Source of the DNA: Candidatus Mesolinea sp. UBA5823
GTDB taxonomy: Bacteria; Chloroflexota; Anaerolineae; Anaerolineales; Anaerolineaceae
DNA length: 7,270 nucleotides
Assembly (NCBI GenBank): GCA_002417685.1
Contig: DICP01000118.1
Coordinates: 14,614-21,883 of the forward strand
Direction: 5' to 3'
A model generated the notes under the pieces. It worked only from the letters and a program-made list of their open reading frames with translations. It was not told the origin of the DNA and ran no database searches. Positions 1 through 6,020 of the stretch are shown piece by piece. Within the stretch, counting starts at the first letter, position 1, and each line of letters starts with the position of its first letter. A program made the position numbers and the translations under genes.

Positions 1-123
1 CATACGATTTTTGGTCAGGTTACTTCTGGGATGGACGTGCTACTTTCGATCCCCCCTCGCGATCCAAGCCAGCTGAATGCCCCAGCCGTCAAACTCCTCA
101 CCGTGATTATTTCGGAAGCCTAA
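1..123 (+). CDS. Cyclophilin-type peptidyl-prolyl cis-trans isomerase, C-terminal fragment
   Basis: Frame 1 is open from the first base to the TAA at 121-123 and gives the last 40 residues of a protein that begins outside the window. The segment has the final elements of the cyclophilin fold: HTIFGQV, then GMDVL, then a charged RDP loop and a closing strand TVIISEA. In known cyclophilins the same order (FG.V..GMDV, then a final V.I.E strand) ends the barrel. The family catalyses cis-trans isomerisation of Xaa-Pro bonds and helps protein folding. The catalytic Arg/Phe residues and any signal peptide or lipobox lie upstream, so activity and location (cytoplasmic or exported) cannot be judged. 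hutH follows after 28 nt on the same strand with no hairpin between, which suggests co-transcription. Confidence 0.82.
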   Translation, partial: HTIFGQVTSGMDVLLSIPPRDPSQLNAPAVKLLTVIISEA

Positions 124-136
124 GAAGGCTTCAAGC

Positions 137-145
137 AAAGGAGAG
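137..145 (+). promoter_or_regulatory. Ribosome-binding site fixing the TTG start of hutH
   Basis: AAAGGAGAG lies with its GGAG core (140-143) 8 nt before the TTG at 152. This is close to an ideal Shine-Dalgarno spacing. No ATG or GTG in the hutH frame sits at a better distance, so TTG is supported as the start codon. Confidence 0.75.
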
Positions 146-151
146 AACCCC

Positions 152-1708
152 TTGATCCACGAACTCACCATCGATGGAACCACCCTTACGCTTGATCAGG
201 TCATTACAGTTGCCCATCACCCAGAAATCACTGTGCGCTTGGCTGCGAATGCCATCCCAGCTATCCAAGCTTCTGCCCAGGCAGTTGACCGCTTGCTGGC
301 AAAGGGCGAGGTAGCTTACGGCATCAACACCGGTTTTGGCGCCTTTAAAGACCGCTTGATTCCTTTAAATGAGGTTGAAAAGCTGCAGGAAAATATCCTG
401 CTTAGCCATGCGGTTGGTGTGGGCGAACCACTACCTGCTTCGACCGTCCGAGCGATGATGCTCATCCGTGCTAATACCTTAGCCCGCGGGTATTCCGGCG
501 TCCGCCTGGAGACTCTACAGTTGCTCTTAGCGCTGCTTAATCGCAATATCTTGCCGCTCATTCCTGAGAAAGGCTCCTTGGGCGCTAGTGGCGACTTAGC
601 ACCTTTAGCTCACATGGCATTGCCGCTCATCGGTCAGGGAGAAGTGCTTTATCAGGGCAAGTGCATTCCCGCAGCAGAAGTACTGCAACAATCGGGATTG
701 ACTCCTATCAAACTCTCCGCCAAAGAGGGTTTAGCCCTCACCAATGGCACCACGCTGATGACCGCTATGGGTGTGGAAGCTTGGGCTCAGGCGCAGGTGC
801 TGATGACAACAGCTAACTTGGCGGCAGCACTGACACTTGAAGCCCAAAATGGCACTTTGCGCGCTTTTGATACTGCTATCCACAATTTGCGCCCGCAACC
901 AGGTCAAGCCGAAACCGCTGCCCAATTACGCACCATCTTAGCTGGCAGCCAGCTCATCCGCCCGGACGACTCCAAAAATATCCAGGATGCTTATACCCTA
1001 CGCTGCATCCCGCAGGTGCATGGCGCTGTCCAGCATGCCATTGACTATGCCAAGTCAGTAATGAGCTCTGAGCTAAATTCAGTTACAGATAATCCGCTCA
1101 TTTTCGAAGATGAATCCGGCGAACCGATGGTGATTTCTGGAGGCAATTTCCATGGCGAGCCTTTAGCCCTGGCTCTGGATTTCTTGGGCATCGCCCTCAC
1201 CGATCTCGGCAACATGTCCGAGCGGCGCATTGCCAAATTAGTCGATAGATCCGAAGCAGAATTGCCTTACCCCCCATTCCTAACGGAGCACGGTGGGCTC
1301 AACTCGGGCTTTATGCTGCTGCAATACACTGCTGCAGCCCTCACCTCAGAGAACAAAACTTACTCTCACCCCGCCAGCACAGATAATATCCCTTCCTCAG
1401 GCAATGTGGAAGACCATGTTAGCATGGGACCTAATGCCGCCCGACATGTACGCGATATCCTCGAAAATCTCTCTGTGATCCTGGCTATTGAGCTGATGAG
1501 CGCTGCCCAGGCTGTGGATTTCCGGCTTAAGAAACAGCCGGGGCTGCAACTCGGTGAGATCAGCGCTCAGGCTTATCAGTTGGTGCGTCAGCAGGTTCCC
1601 TTCCTCCCTGAAGATGCTCTGCTTTACCCTTACCTTAACCGCCTAATTGCAATGGTTAGGGCTGGTGAGTTTGCGGCGCTTGTCCCGCCGCTCCAACACC
1701 CAAACTGA
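152..1708 (+). CDS. hutH: Histidine ammonia-lyase (histidase)
   Basis: HutH removes ammonia from L-histidine to give trans-urocanate, the first step of histidine degradation, in the cytoplasm. The 518-residue product matches the usual length of about 510. The MIO cofactor triad Ala145-Ser146-Gly147 sits in GSLGASGDLAPLAHM. Tyr56 in YGINTGFG matches the catalytic Tyr53 of the Pseudomonas enzyme, and YTLRCIPQVHG (281-291) carries the other active-site Tyr and Arg. The substrate-selectivity pair is Ser85-His86 (LLSHAVG), as in histidases; tyrosine lyases have His-Leu and phenylalanine lyases Phe-Leu there. Glu420 in the VEDHVSMG motif matches the Glu that histidases use. One oddity is that this motif usually begins QEDHVSMG, so Val419 replaces Gln. 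The start is TTG with a strong ribosome-binding site. No other hut gene is in the window. The gene runs tail to tail into the radical-SAM gene with 4 nt between the stop codons. Confidence 0.95.
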   Translation: MIHELTIDGTTLTLDQVITVAHHPEITVRLAANAIPAIQASAQAVDRLLAKGEVAYGINTGFGAFKDRLIPLNEVEKLQENILLSHAVGVGEPLPASTVRAMMLIRANTLARGYSGVRLETLQLLLALLNRNILPLIPEKGSLGASGDLAPLAHMALPLIGQGEVLYQGKCIPAAEVLQQSGLTPIKLSAKEGLALTNGTTLMTAMGVEAWAQAQVLMTTANLAAALTLEAQNGTLRAFDTAIHNLRPQPGQAETAAQLRTILAGSQLIRPDDSKNIQDAYTLRCIPQVHGAVQHAIDYAKSVMSSELNSVTDNPLIFEDESGEPMVISGGNFHGEPLALALDFLGIALTDLGNMSERRIAKLVDRSEAELPYPPFLTEHGGLNSGFMLLQYTAAALTSENKTYSHPASTDNIPSSGNVEDHVSMGPNAARHVRDILENLSVILAIELMSAAQAVDFRLKKQPGLQLGEISAQAYQLVRQQVPFLPEDALLYPYLNRLIAMVRAGEFAALVPPLQHPN

Positions 1709-1712
1709 AGGC

Positions 1713-2738
1713 TTATTTCCCGCTCATCCCTACACCAGCGAGTTTGTAACCGCAAACCGGGCAAGTATTATCTTCTTTGATTCGATTGCGTAAGACGCTC
1801 ATCCCGTAGCGCTCAATCAACACAGTTTGGCACTGCGGGCAAATCGTATCAGCTGCGCCCTGAAAGTTACCGCCATAGATATACTTTAGCCCAACCGCTT
1901 GCCCAATTTCAATCGCTTTCTCGATGCTCGCTAACGGTGTGGTTGGCGCGTTGAATTTGTAATGAGGAAAATAACGGCTGACGTGCCAAGGCGTCTCCGC
2001 ACCAAGATTCTCGACAATAAACTGCACAAGGTTCTTCAATTGCAATTCATCATCATTGACGCCTGGAATAAGCAGGGTGGTAATTTCCAGCCACACGCCG
2101 GCTTGCTTGAGCGCAATGCAGGCATCCAGAACTGGCTGCAAATGTGCCCCGATATACTTGCGATAGGCTTCATCGGTGAAGGCTTTAATATCCACATTCG
2201 CAGCGTCGAGCAGCGGGCTATATAAGTCAATCATTTCCCGGCTCATGTAGCCGTTAGTAACATACACATTTTTCAGCCCAGCAGCATGGGCTAATTTGGA
2301 AACGTCATAGGAATATTCGAAAAAAACCGTCGGCTCCGTATAAGTATAGGAGATACTTTGGCAGTGCGAGCGTTTGGCGGAAGCAATCACCGCTTCAGGC
2401 GGGGTTTCTGCTGTCCCATCGATGGATTCCTCGCCATATTCTTGAGAAATCTCCCAATTTTGGCACCACTCACAGCGGAAGTTGCAACCCGCACTGGCAA
2501 TCGAAAACGAACTGCTGCTAGGGTAAAAATGAAACAGCGGCTTTTTCTCAATTGGATCAACATGCGCTGCAATCAACTTTCCATAGGTCAAGCTGAATAA
2601 CTTGCCGCCGTGATTGCCTCTCACCTGGCAGATCCCTCTGCGGCCTTCGGTAATGAGGCATTTGTGCGCACACAAATGACAACGCACCTTATTTTCTGGC
2701 AATTGTTCATATAACAGCGCTTCATGAAGTTTTGACAT
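1713..2738 (-). CDS. amrS: AmmeMemoRadiSam system radical SAM enzyme
   Basis: This is a radical S-adenosylmethionine enzyme of the family (formerly PflA-like) that co-occurs across genomes with AMMECR1 and MEMO proteins; I know of no settled reaction for it. Starting at the ATG at 2738 it has 341 residues. An N-terminal Cys4 cluster comes first (Cys20, 23, 27 and 37, in CHLCAHKC...GICQVR). The radical-SAM cluster follows (Cys85-x3-Cys89-x2-Cys92, in GCNFRCEWCQNWEIS), then the TIM-barrel region with SYTYTEPTVFFEY, NVDIKAF and WHVSRYFPHYKF. A C-terminal rubredoxin-like zinc ribbon ends it (CPQC at 300-303, CPVC at 326-329). This domain order is the one expected for the family, which separates it from true pyruvate-formate-lyase activases. 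An upstream GTG at 2759 would add seven residues, but the Shine-Dalgarno site lies inside that extension. No AMMECR1 or MEMO gene is present in the window. It is divergent from the nitrilase gene. Confidence 0.9.
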   Translation of the reverse strand: MSKLHEALLYEQLPENKVRCHLCAHKCLITEGRRGICQVRGNHGGKLFSLTYGKLIAAHVDPIEKKPLFHFYPSSSSFSIASAGCNFRCEWCQNWEISQEYGEESIDGTAETPPEAVIASAKRSHCQSISYTYTEPTVFFEYSYDVSKLAHAAGLKNVYVTNGYMSREMIDLYSPLLDAANVDIKAFTDEAYRKYIGAHLQPVLDACIALKQAGVWLEITTLLIPGVNDDELQLKNLVQFIVENLGAETPWHVSRYFPHYKFNAPTTPLASIEKAIEIGQAVGLKYIYGGNFQGAADTICPQCQTVLIERYGMSVLRNRIKEDNTCPVCGYKLAGVGMSGK

Positions 2739-2743
2739 CTTAT

Positions 2744-2750
2744 CTTCCTT
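2744..2750 (-). promoter_or_regulatory. Ribosome-binding site deciding the radical-SAM gene start
   Basis: On the minus strand AAGGAAG ends 5 nt before the ATG at 2738-2736. The longer reading frame beginning with GTG at 2759 would have this site inside its coding sequence and has no comparable site of its own. The internal ATG is therefore preferred. Confidence 0.7.
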
Positions 2751-2767
2751 GCAATACACTAAGATTA

Positions 2768-2773
2768 ATTATA
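2768..2773 (-). promoter_or_regulatory. Candidate -10 element for the radical-SAM gene
   Basis: A perfect TATAAT on the minus strand lies in the A/T-rich 57-bp divergent region. Transcription would begin near 2761, leaving a leader of about 22 nt that carries the ribosome-binding site at 2744-2750. No good -35 box is seen 16-18 bp upstream. The same A/T block also offers TATATT on the plus strand (2770-2775) for the nitrilase gene, so the two promoters may overlap. This rests on base pattern only. Confidence 0.4.
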
Positions 2774-2795
2774 TTTATTGTAGCACTGGAGTGAC

Positions 2796-3587
2796 ATGAA
2801 GATTGGCTTTTTACAATTTGCTCCAACTCGTTTAGATTCCATTCGCAACCTCTCATTGATCCAATCAGCCATAGCTGGGAGTACCTTCGACTTGCTTGTC
2901 TTACCAGAGCTGGCAAACTCCGGTTATCTATTCGAGGACCGCGCAGAACTGGAAATGGTGAGCGAGCCCGCTGATGGAAAAGGTATTTTTCTTTCCGGCT
3001 TGATTAGCTTAGCTGCTGAGCAGCATGCCTGTATTGTCTGCGGCTTTGCCGAAAGGGCGCCAGAAGGCCTCTTTAACTCAGCTGCGGCAGTTACGGAAAA
3101 TGGCGTCTTAGCGCTCTACCGTAAAGTGCATCTCTTCTACACCGAAAAGGATTTTTTCCTTCCAGGGAACCTTGGATTCCCGGTTTTTGAATTCCAGTCA
3201 ACATGCATTGGAATGATGATCTGCTTCGATTGGATTTTCCCAGAAGCTGCACGCACCTTAGCTCTGCAAGGTGCCCAGGTCATCTGCCACCCTGCCAACT
3301 TAGTCTTGCCTTATTGCCAGGCAGCCATGGTCACGCGCAGCTTGGAGAATGCCGTGTTCAGCATCACTGCTAACCGCACAGGCAGCGAGACAACCGCGCG
3401 GCAATCCCTCCATTTCACAGGTTCTTCCCAGATTATTGGTCCTAAAGGGCAAAAATTAGCTTCAGCCCCCGAAGAAGGCACAAACTTGAAGATCGTTGAG
3501 ATCAACCCGGAGCAAGCAAGCGATAAGTTCTTCACTCCACGGAACAACCTTTTCAGGGATCGCCGCCCAGATACTTATTCGCTTTAG
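2796..3587 (+). CDS. Nitrilase-superfamily carbon-nitrogen hydrolase, Pyrococcus nitrilase-like
   Basis: The 263-residue single-domain enzyme hydrolyses a non-peptide C-N bond (amide or nitrile) and is probably cytoplasmic, with no signal peptide. The catalytic Glu-Lys-Cys set is complete: Glu38 in LVLPELANSGY, Lys110 in YRKVHLFY and Cys143 in MICFDWIFPEAAR. A further conserved Glu117 lies in YTEKDFF. The CFDWIFPE, HPANLVLPY and final FRDRRPD stretches closely resemble, from memory, the Pyrococcus nitrilases PaNit and PH0642; PaNit acts on small aliphatic dinitriles. The substrate cannot be fixed from sequence, and an omega-amidase or N-carbamoyl hydrolase role is possible. The ATG follows GGAG (2788-2791) at a short 4-nt spacing. 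The gene is divergent from the radical-SAM gene and ends at a hairpin terminator. Confidence 0.87.
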   Translation: MKIGFLQFAPTRLDSIRNLSLIQSAIAGSTFDLLVLPELANSGYLFEDRAELEMVSEPADGKGIFLSGLISLAAEQHACIVCGFAERAPEGLFNSAAAVTENGVLALYRKVHLFYTEKDFFLPGNLGFPVFEFQSTCIGMMICFDWIFPEAARTLALQGAQVICHPANLVLPYCQAAMVTRSLENAVFSITANRTGSETTARQSLHFTGSSQIIGPKGQKLASAPEEGTNLKIVEINPEQASDKFFTPRNNLFRDRRPDTYSL

Positions 3588-3608
3588 ATTCGGACAAAAT
3601 AAATAATA

Positions 3609-3638
3609 AAAGAGGCTGACTTTTGTGCCAGCCTCTTT
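3609..3638. terminator. Bidirectional intrinsic terminator
   Basis: A perfect 10-bp stem (AAAGAGGCTG at 3609-3618, CAGCCTCTTT at 3629-3638) with a 10-nt loop lies between the converging nitrilase and phosphoglycerate mutase genes. Read on the minus strand, the stem is followed by a T-rich stretch (TTTTATTATTTATTTTG), so it should end apgM transcription well. On the plus strand the tail is only TTT then TAGAATTAAT, which makes a weaker terminator for the nitrilase gene. Confidence 0.85.
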
Positions 3639-3655
3639 AGAATTAATCTATGCGC

Positions 3656-4867
3656 TTATGCGCCAAATTTATCTAAGCGTTGGGCGTGTGCAATCGCATA
3701 AAGCATCAGGTCGGTCGCTTCAAAACGTGAGCCCAAACTCCCATGTGCGCAAGCCCGTTCACCAAAGCTGGTGATGCCATCCGGCAGGCAATCCGGAGAG
3801 TAGAGCAGCACTGGTACTGGGTGCCAAGAATGGGAACGCAGCTTAGCAGGTGTGGAGTGATCCCCTGTGATAATGAGCACATCTGGGTTGAGCGCTAAAA
3901 TACGCGGCACTAGGGCATCAACCTGCTCGATAATATCGACTTTAGCATCAAAGTTGCCATCTTCACCATAGCTATCGGTCTTTTTCATGTGCACGAAGAA
4001 AAAGTCGAACTTATCCCAGTTTTGCTCGAGCATGCTGATTTCTTCTTCCATAGAAGAGGCTGCTTGCAACACGGTCATGCCCACCACTTTCGCTACGCCG
4101 CGGTACATGGGGTATTGCGCAATTGCCACAGCATTGACACCCCAAACCTCATTAAAGGTAGGCCAGTTGGGCAGCTGAGCAAAGCCACGCAAGACGAAAC
4201 AATTGGCTGGGTGTTCGTGAGCCAAAATTTCAGTCCCCTGACGCACAAATTCGCGCACAAATTCAGCTGTCTTTTCAGCTTCAGGAGCCACTGCTTGGGC
4301 AACATACGGTTTTTTCCCTACCATCTGAGGATCGGTATCACTCACCTCGCCACTCAAGCCTTCACCACGCAATACCAACACAAAGCGGTATTCTTTCTCC
4401 GCTTGTAAAATTACCTGCACACCCGGGATGTGCACTTTTTCCATCAGCAAATTACATAAGCGCTCACCAATTTCAGTGGGGATACGCCCAGCACGCCGGT
4501 CAGTAATCACGCTATTTTCATCGACCGTGCAGAAATTACCGCGGGCAGCCACATCACCTTTTTGCAAGTCGAAATCCACACCTAAGGCAGAGAGTACGCC
4601 GCGGCCAATTTCAAATTTGATCGGGTCATAGCCAAATAAACCCAAATGGGCTGCGCCGCTGCCTGGGGTCATTCCGAGCGGTAAGGGGTGATGCAAGCCC
4701 AAAATGGATTTGGCAGCCAATGCATCCATATTCGGGGTGCGCGCAGTTTCAAGTTCGGTCTTCCCGCCTTCTTCCATGGGCAAGCCACCTAAGCCGTCCA
4801 TGACCAGTAAAACAATCTTTGATTTTTGACCTTCTCGCAGAAGGGGCTTAATCGTTTCAAAGTCCAT
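3656..4867 (-). CDS. apgM: Archaeal-type 2,3-bisphosphoglycerate-independent phosphoglycerate mutase
   Basis: This enzyme interconverts 3- and 2-phosphoglycerate in glycolysis and gluconeogenesis without a bisphosphoglycerate cofactor. It belongs to the alkaline phosphatase superfamily and binds two metal ions. The 403-residue length fits ApgM (about 400), not the 510-residue GpmI. Visible motifs are VMDGLGG with metal ligand Asp24, the nucleophile Ser70 in TPGSGAAHLGLFGYDP, GRG at 88-90, KKTDSYGEDGN with Asp298, TGDHSTP with Asp336-His337, and SHSWHPVP with His346 and His349. One oddity is position 302, which is Glu in GEDG where archaeal ApgM has His in GHDG. AAAGGAG precedes the ATG by 5 nt. 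A related clade is annotated as a possible homoserine kinase, and that alternative is not excluded. The gene converges on the nitrilase gene and lies downstream of the dehydrogenase gene with an 84-bp gap that has its own -10 candidate. Confidence 0.9.
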   Translation of the reverse strand: MDFETIKPLLREGQKSKIVLLVMDGLGGLPMEEGGKTELETARTPNMDALAAKSILGLHHPLPLGMTPGSGAAHLGLFGYDPIKFEIGRGVLSALGVDFDLQKGDVAARGNFCTVDENSVITDRRAGRIPTEIGERLCNLLMEKVHIPGVQVILQAEKEYRFVLVLRGEGLSGEVSDTDPQMVGKKPYVAQAVAPEAEKTAEFVREFVRQGTEILAHEHPANCFVLRGFAQLPNWPTFNEVWGVNAVAIAQYPMYRGVAKVVGMTVLQAASSMEEEISMLEQNWDKFDFFFVHMKKTDSYGEDGNFDAKVDIIEQVDALVPRILALNPDVLIITGDHSTPAKLRSHSWHPVPVLLYSPDCLPDGITSFGERACAHGSLGSRFEATDLMLYAIAHAQRLDKFGA

Positions 4868-4905
4868 AATTTCTCCTTTATGATTCTTAACACCAATTTT
4901 GACCT

Positions 4906-4911
4906 ATTATA
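4906..4911 (-). promoter_or_regulatory. Candidate -10 element for apgM
   Basis: A perfect TATAAT on the minus strand lies 38 bp before the apgM ATG and would give a leader of about 30 nt holding the AAAGGAG site. The only good -35 match, TTGACA on the minus strand (4942-4947), is 30 bp away, which is too far. The promoter would have to work with a weak -35. It suggests that apgM can be transcribed apart from the dehydrogenase gene. Confidence 0.4.
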
Positions 4912-4951
4912 CTCTTGATGCCCAAATTTTCATGTATTTATTGTCAAATTA

Positions 4952-5851
4952 TTATTTATCTATGCGCAAATCTTCATTATTTAAGGTTTCTATAACGCTG
5001 ATGACACCCGAATTATCCAGCTCACCTAAGTCCATCGCACATAGAGCAGCATAAAGTTGAGCATCGAGTGCAGCGCTGGGGAGTGATAAGCCATATTCCA
5101 GCGCCGTTTCCATTATGATGTTGAGGTCCTTCGCCTGCAAAGCCGAACGGAAGCCTGGCTCGCGATTGCCAGCAAAGAGCCTTTGAGGTTTAACATCCAG
5201 CGTCCAGCACTGTGCTGCCCCGCCCTTGATTGCTTCCACCACCTTACGCGGATCGGCGCCAGCTTTTTGGGCAAAAATCAATAGCTCACTCATGGCTACC
5301 ATTTGTGCCGCCACCATAATCTGGTTGGGTGCTTTTGCCACTTGCCCGCTGCCAGGTCCTCCTACATGAGTAATGGTTTTGCCGAGCACTTGCAAGATAG
5401 ACATAACTTCTTCCAATGTTTCGGCATCCCCACCTACCATAATCGCCAGCGTTCCTTGCTGCGCGCCAATATCCCCGCCGCTTACGGGAGCATCTAAGCA
5501 GCTCACACCCAACGGCTTAAGCGTGGCATATATCTCGCGGCTGGCAGAAGGCTTGATGGTGGAATTGTCGATATATATTAATCCTTCGTGTGCGCCATCA
5601 ATAATGCCGTCTTTTTCCAAAACCACCTCAAGCACATCAGGCGTATCCGGCAAGTTAGTAAAAACAACGTCGGATTCTGCAGCCACCTCCCTTGGGGACG
5701 TTGCTGCCTGTGCCCCTAAACTAACTAATTCCTGCACTTTTCCCTGCGAGCGGTTGTGAACGATCAGCGGGTAGCCTGCCTTCAGCAGATTAATTGCCAT
5801 AGGCTTGCCCATCCTGCCCAAACCGATGTAACCTAAGCGCTTTATGGTCAT
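4952..5851 (-). CDS. NAD(P)-dependent beta-hydroxyacid dehydrogenase (2-hydroxy-3-oxopropionate / 3-hydroxyisobutyrate type)
   Basis: The 299-residue protein has the full layout of the family. An N-terminal Rossmann domain carries IGLGRMGKPMA (9-19), and HNR (32-34) after the second strand, where Arg usually points to NADP(H). Then come DNST (95-98), the substrate-binding DAPVSGGDIGAQQGTL (120-135) with Ser124, and the catalytic Lys173 with Asn176 in GQVAKAPNQ. An all-helical C-terminal domain with the conserved KDL (241-243) follows. NQ after the catalytic Lys resembles tartronate semialdehyde reductases (GarR/GlxR); 3-hydroxyisobutyrate dehydrogenases more often have NN. The exact substrate is open, and a succinic semialdehyde/glyoxylate reductase is another possibility. 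A very strong GGAGGTGG (5855-5862) precedes the ATG. The gene is divergent from the zinc-ribbon gene and lies upstream of apgM on the same strand. No neighbour identifies a pathway. Confidence 0.88.
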   Translation of the reverse strand: MTIKRLGYIGLGRMGKPMAINLLKAGYPLIVHNRSQGKVQELVSLGAQAATSPREVAAESDVVFTNLPDTPDVLEVVLEKDGIIDGAHEGLIYIDNSTIKPSASREIYATLKPLGVSCLDAPVSGGDIGAQQGTLAIMVGGDAETLEEVMSILQVLGKTITHVGGPGSGQVAKAPNQIMVAAQMVAMSELLIFAQKAGADPRKVVEAIKGGAAQCWTLDVKPQRLFAGNREPGFRSALQAKDLNIIMETALEYGLSLPSAALDAQLYAALCAMDLGELDNSGVISVIETLNNEDLRIDK

Positions 5852-5975
5852 TTTCCACCTCCATGAAGATATAAAACCAGCATAATTATCGCTCTTTTCT
5901 ACCCTCTATCATATCATTCTGATTCTTTAGCTTAGTTCTTTTATGCAAACTGAAAAACAAATCACCTAATTGAGA

Positions 5976-5984
5976 TGATAAAAT
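5976..5984 (+). promoter_or_regulatory. Candidate extended -10 promoter for the zinc-ribbon gene
   Basis: TGATAAAAT matches the extended -10 pattern TGnTAtAAT with one mismatch and lies 36 bp before the ATG at 6021. A start of transcription near 5991 would give a leader of about 30 nt. No good -35 is present, which is common for extended -10 promoters. The rest of the divergent region (5863-6008) is A/T-rich and must also hold the promoter of the dehydrogenase gene; I could not pick a convincing one for that strand. Confidence 0.4.
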
Positions 5985-6003
5985 GTCCTTATTAGTAAGA
6001 GTA

Positions 6004-6015
6004 CCTCCATGGAGG
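6004..6015. repeat. 12-bp perfect palindrome over the ribosome-binding site
   Basis: CCTCCATGGAGG is its own reverse complement. Its right half is the Shine-Dalgarno core (GGAGG, 6011-6015) of the zinc-ribbon gene, and its left half is an anti-Shine-Dalgarno sequence. In RNA it could form a small stem of four pairs (CCUC with GAGG, loop CAUG) or an alternative stem with GGAG at 6015-6018. It might also be a protein-binding site or chance. Confidence 0.5.
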
Positions 6016-6016
6016 G
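6011..6016 (+). promoter_or_regulatory. Ribosome-binding site deciding the zinc-ribbon gene start
   Basis: GGAGGG sits 4-5 nt before the ATG at 6021. An in-frame ATG at 6009 would place this strong site inside the coding sequence as MEGEM, and no other site lies at a good distance before it. The ATG at 6021 is preferred. Confidence 0.7.
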
Positions 6017-6020
6017 AGAG

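Noticed and set aside
316..561. Antisense open frame within hutH
   Set aside because: It is a shadow of the histidase frame; the product is Arg/Ser-rich with no family resemblance.
152..1708. Possible phenylalanine or tyrosine ammonia-lyase or aminomutase instead of histidase
   Set aside because: The selectivity pair is Ser-His and the motif Glu420 is present, both typical of histidases. The length also fits HutH, not the longer plant-type PAL.
2739..2759. GTG at 2759 as the start of the radical-SAM gene
   Set aside because: The clear AAGGAAG site lies after this codon and just before the ATG at 2738, and the GTG would sit almost at the predicted transcription start.
3989..4408. 139-codon open frame on the plus strand inside apgM
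   Set aside because: It lies wholly opposite a well-conserved gene, has no ribosome-binding site and encodes no recognisable motif. It is a by-product of the coding pattern of apgM.
4942..4947. TTGACA on the minus strand as the -35 box of apgM
   Set aside because: It is 30 bp from the TATAAT at 4906-4911, far beyond the usual 16-18 bp, and no -10 match lies at the right distance.
5373..5759. 128-codon open frame on the plus strand inside the dehydrogenase gene
   Set aside because: It is antisense to a gene with intact catalytic motifs, has a low-complexity Ser/Thr/Pro-rich product and no start signal.
6009..6020. ATG at 6009 as the start of the zinc-ribbon gene
   Set aside because: The strong GGAGGG site begins within this codon and is spaced for the ATG at 6021. 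The four extra residues MEGE are just the translated ribosome-binding site.
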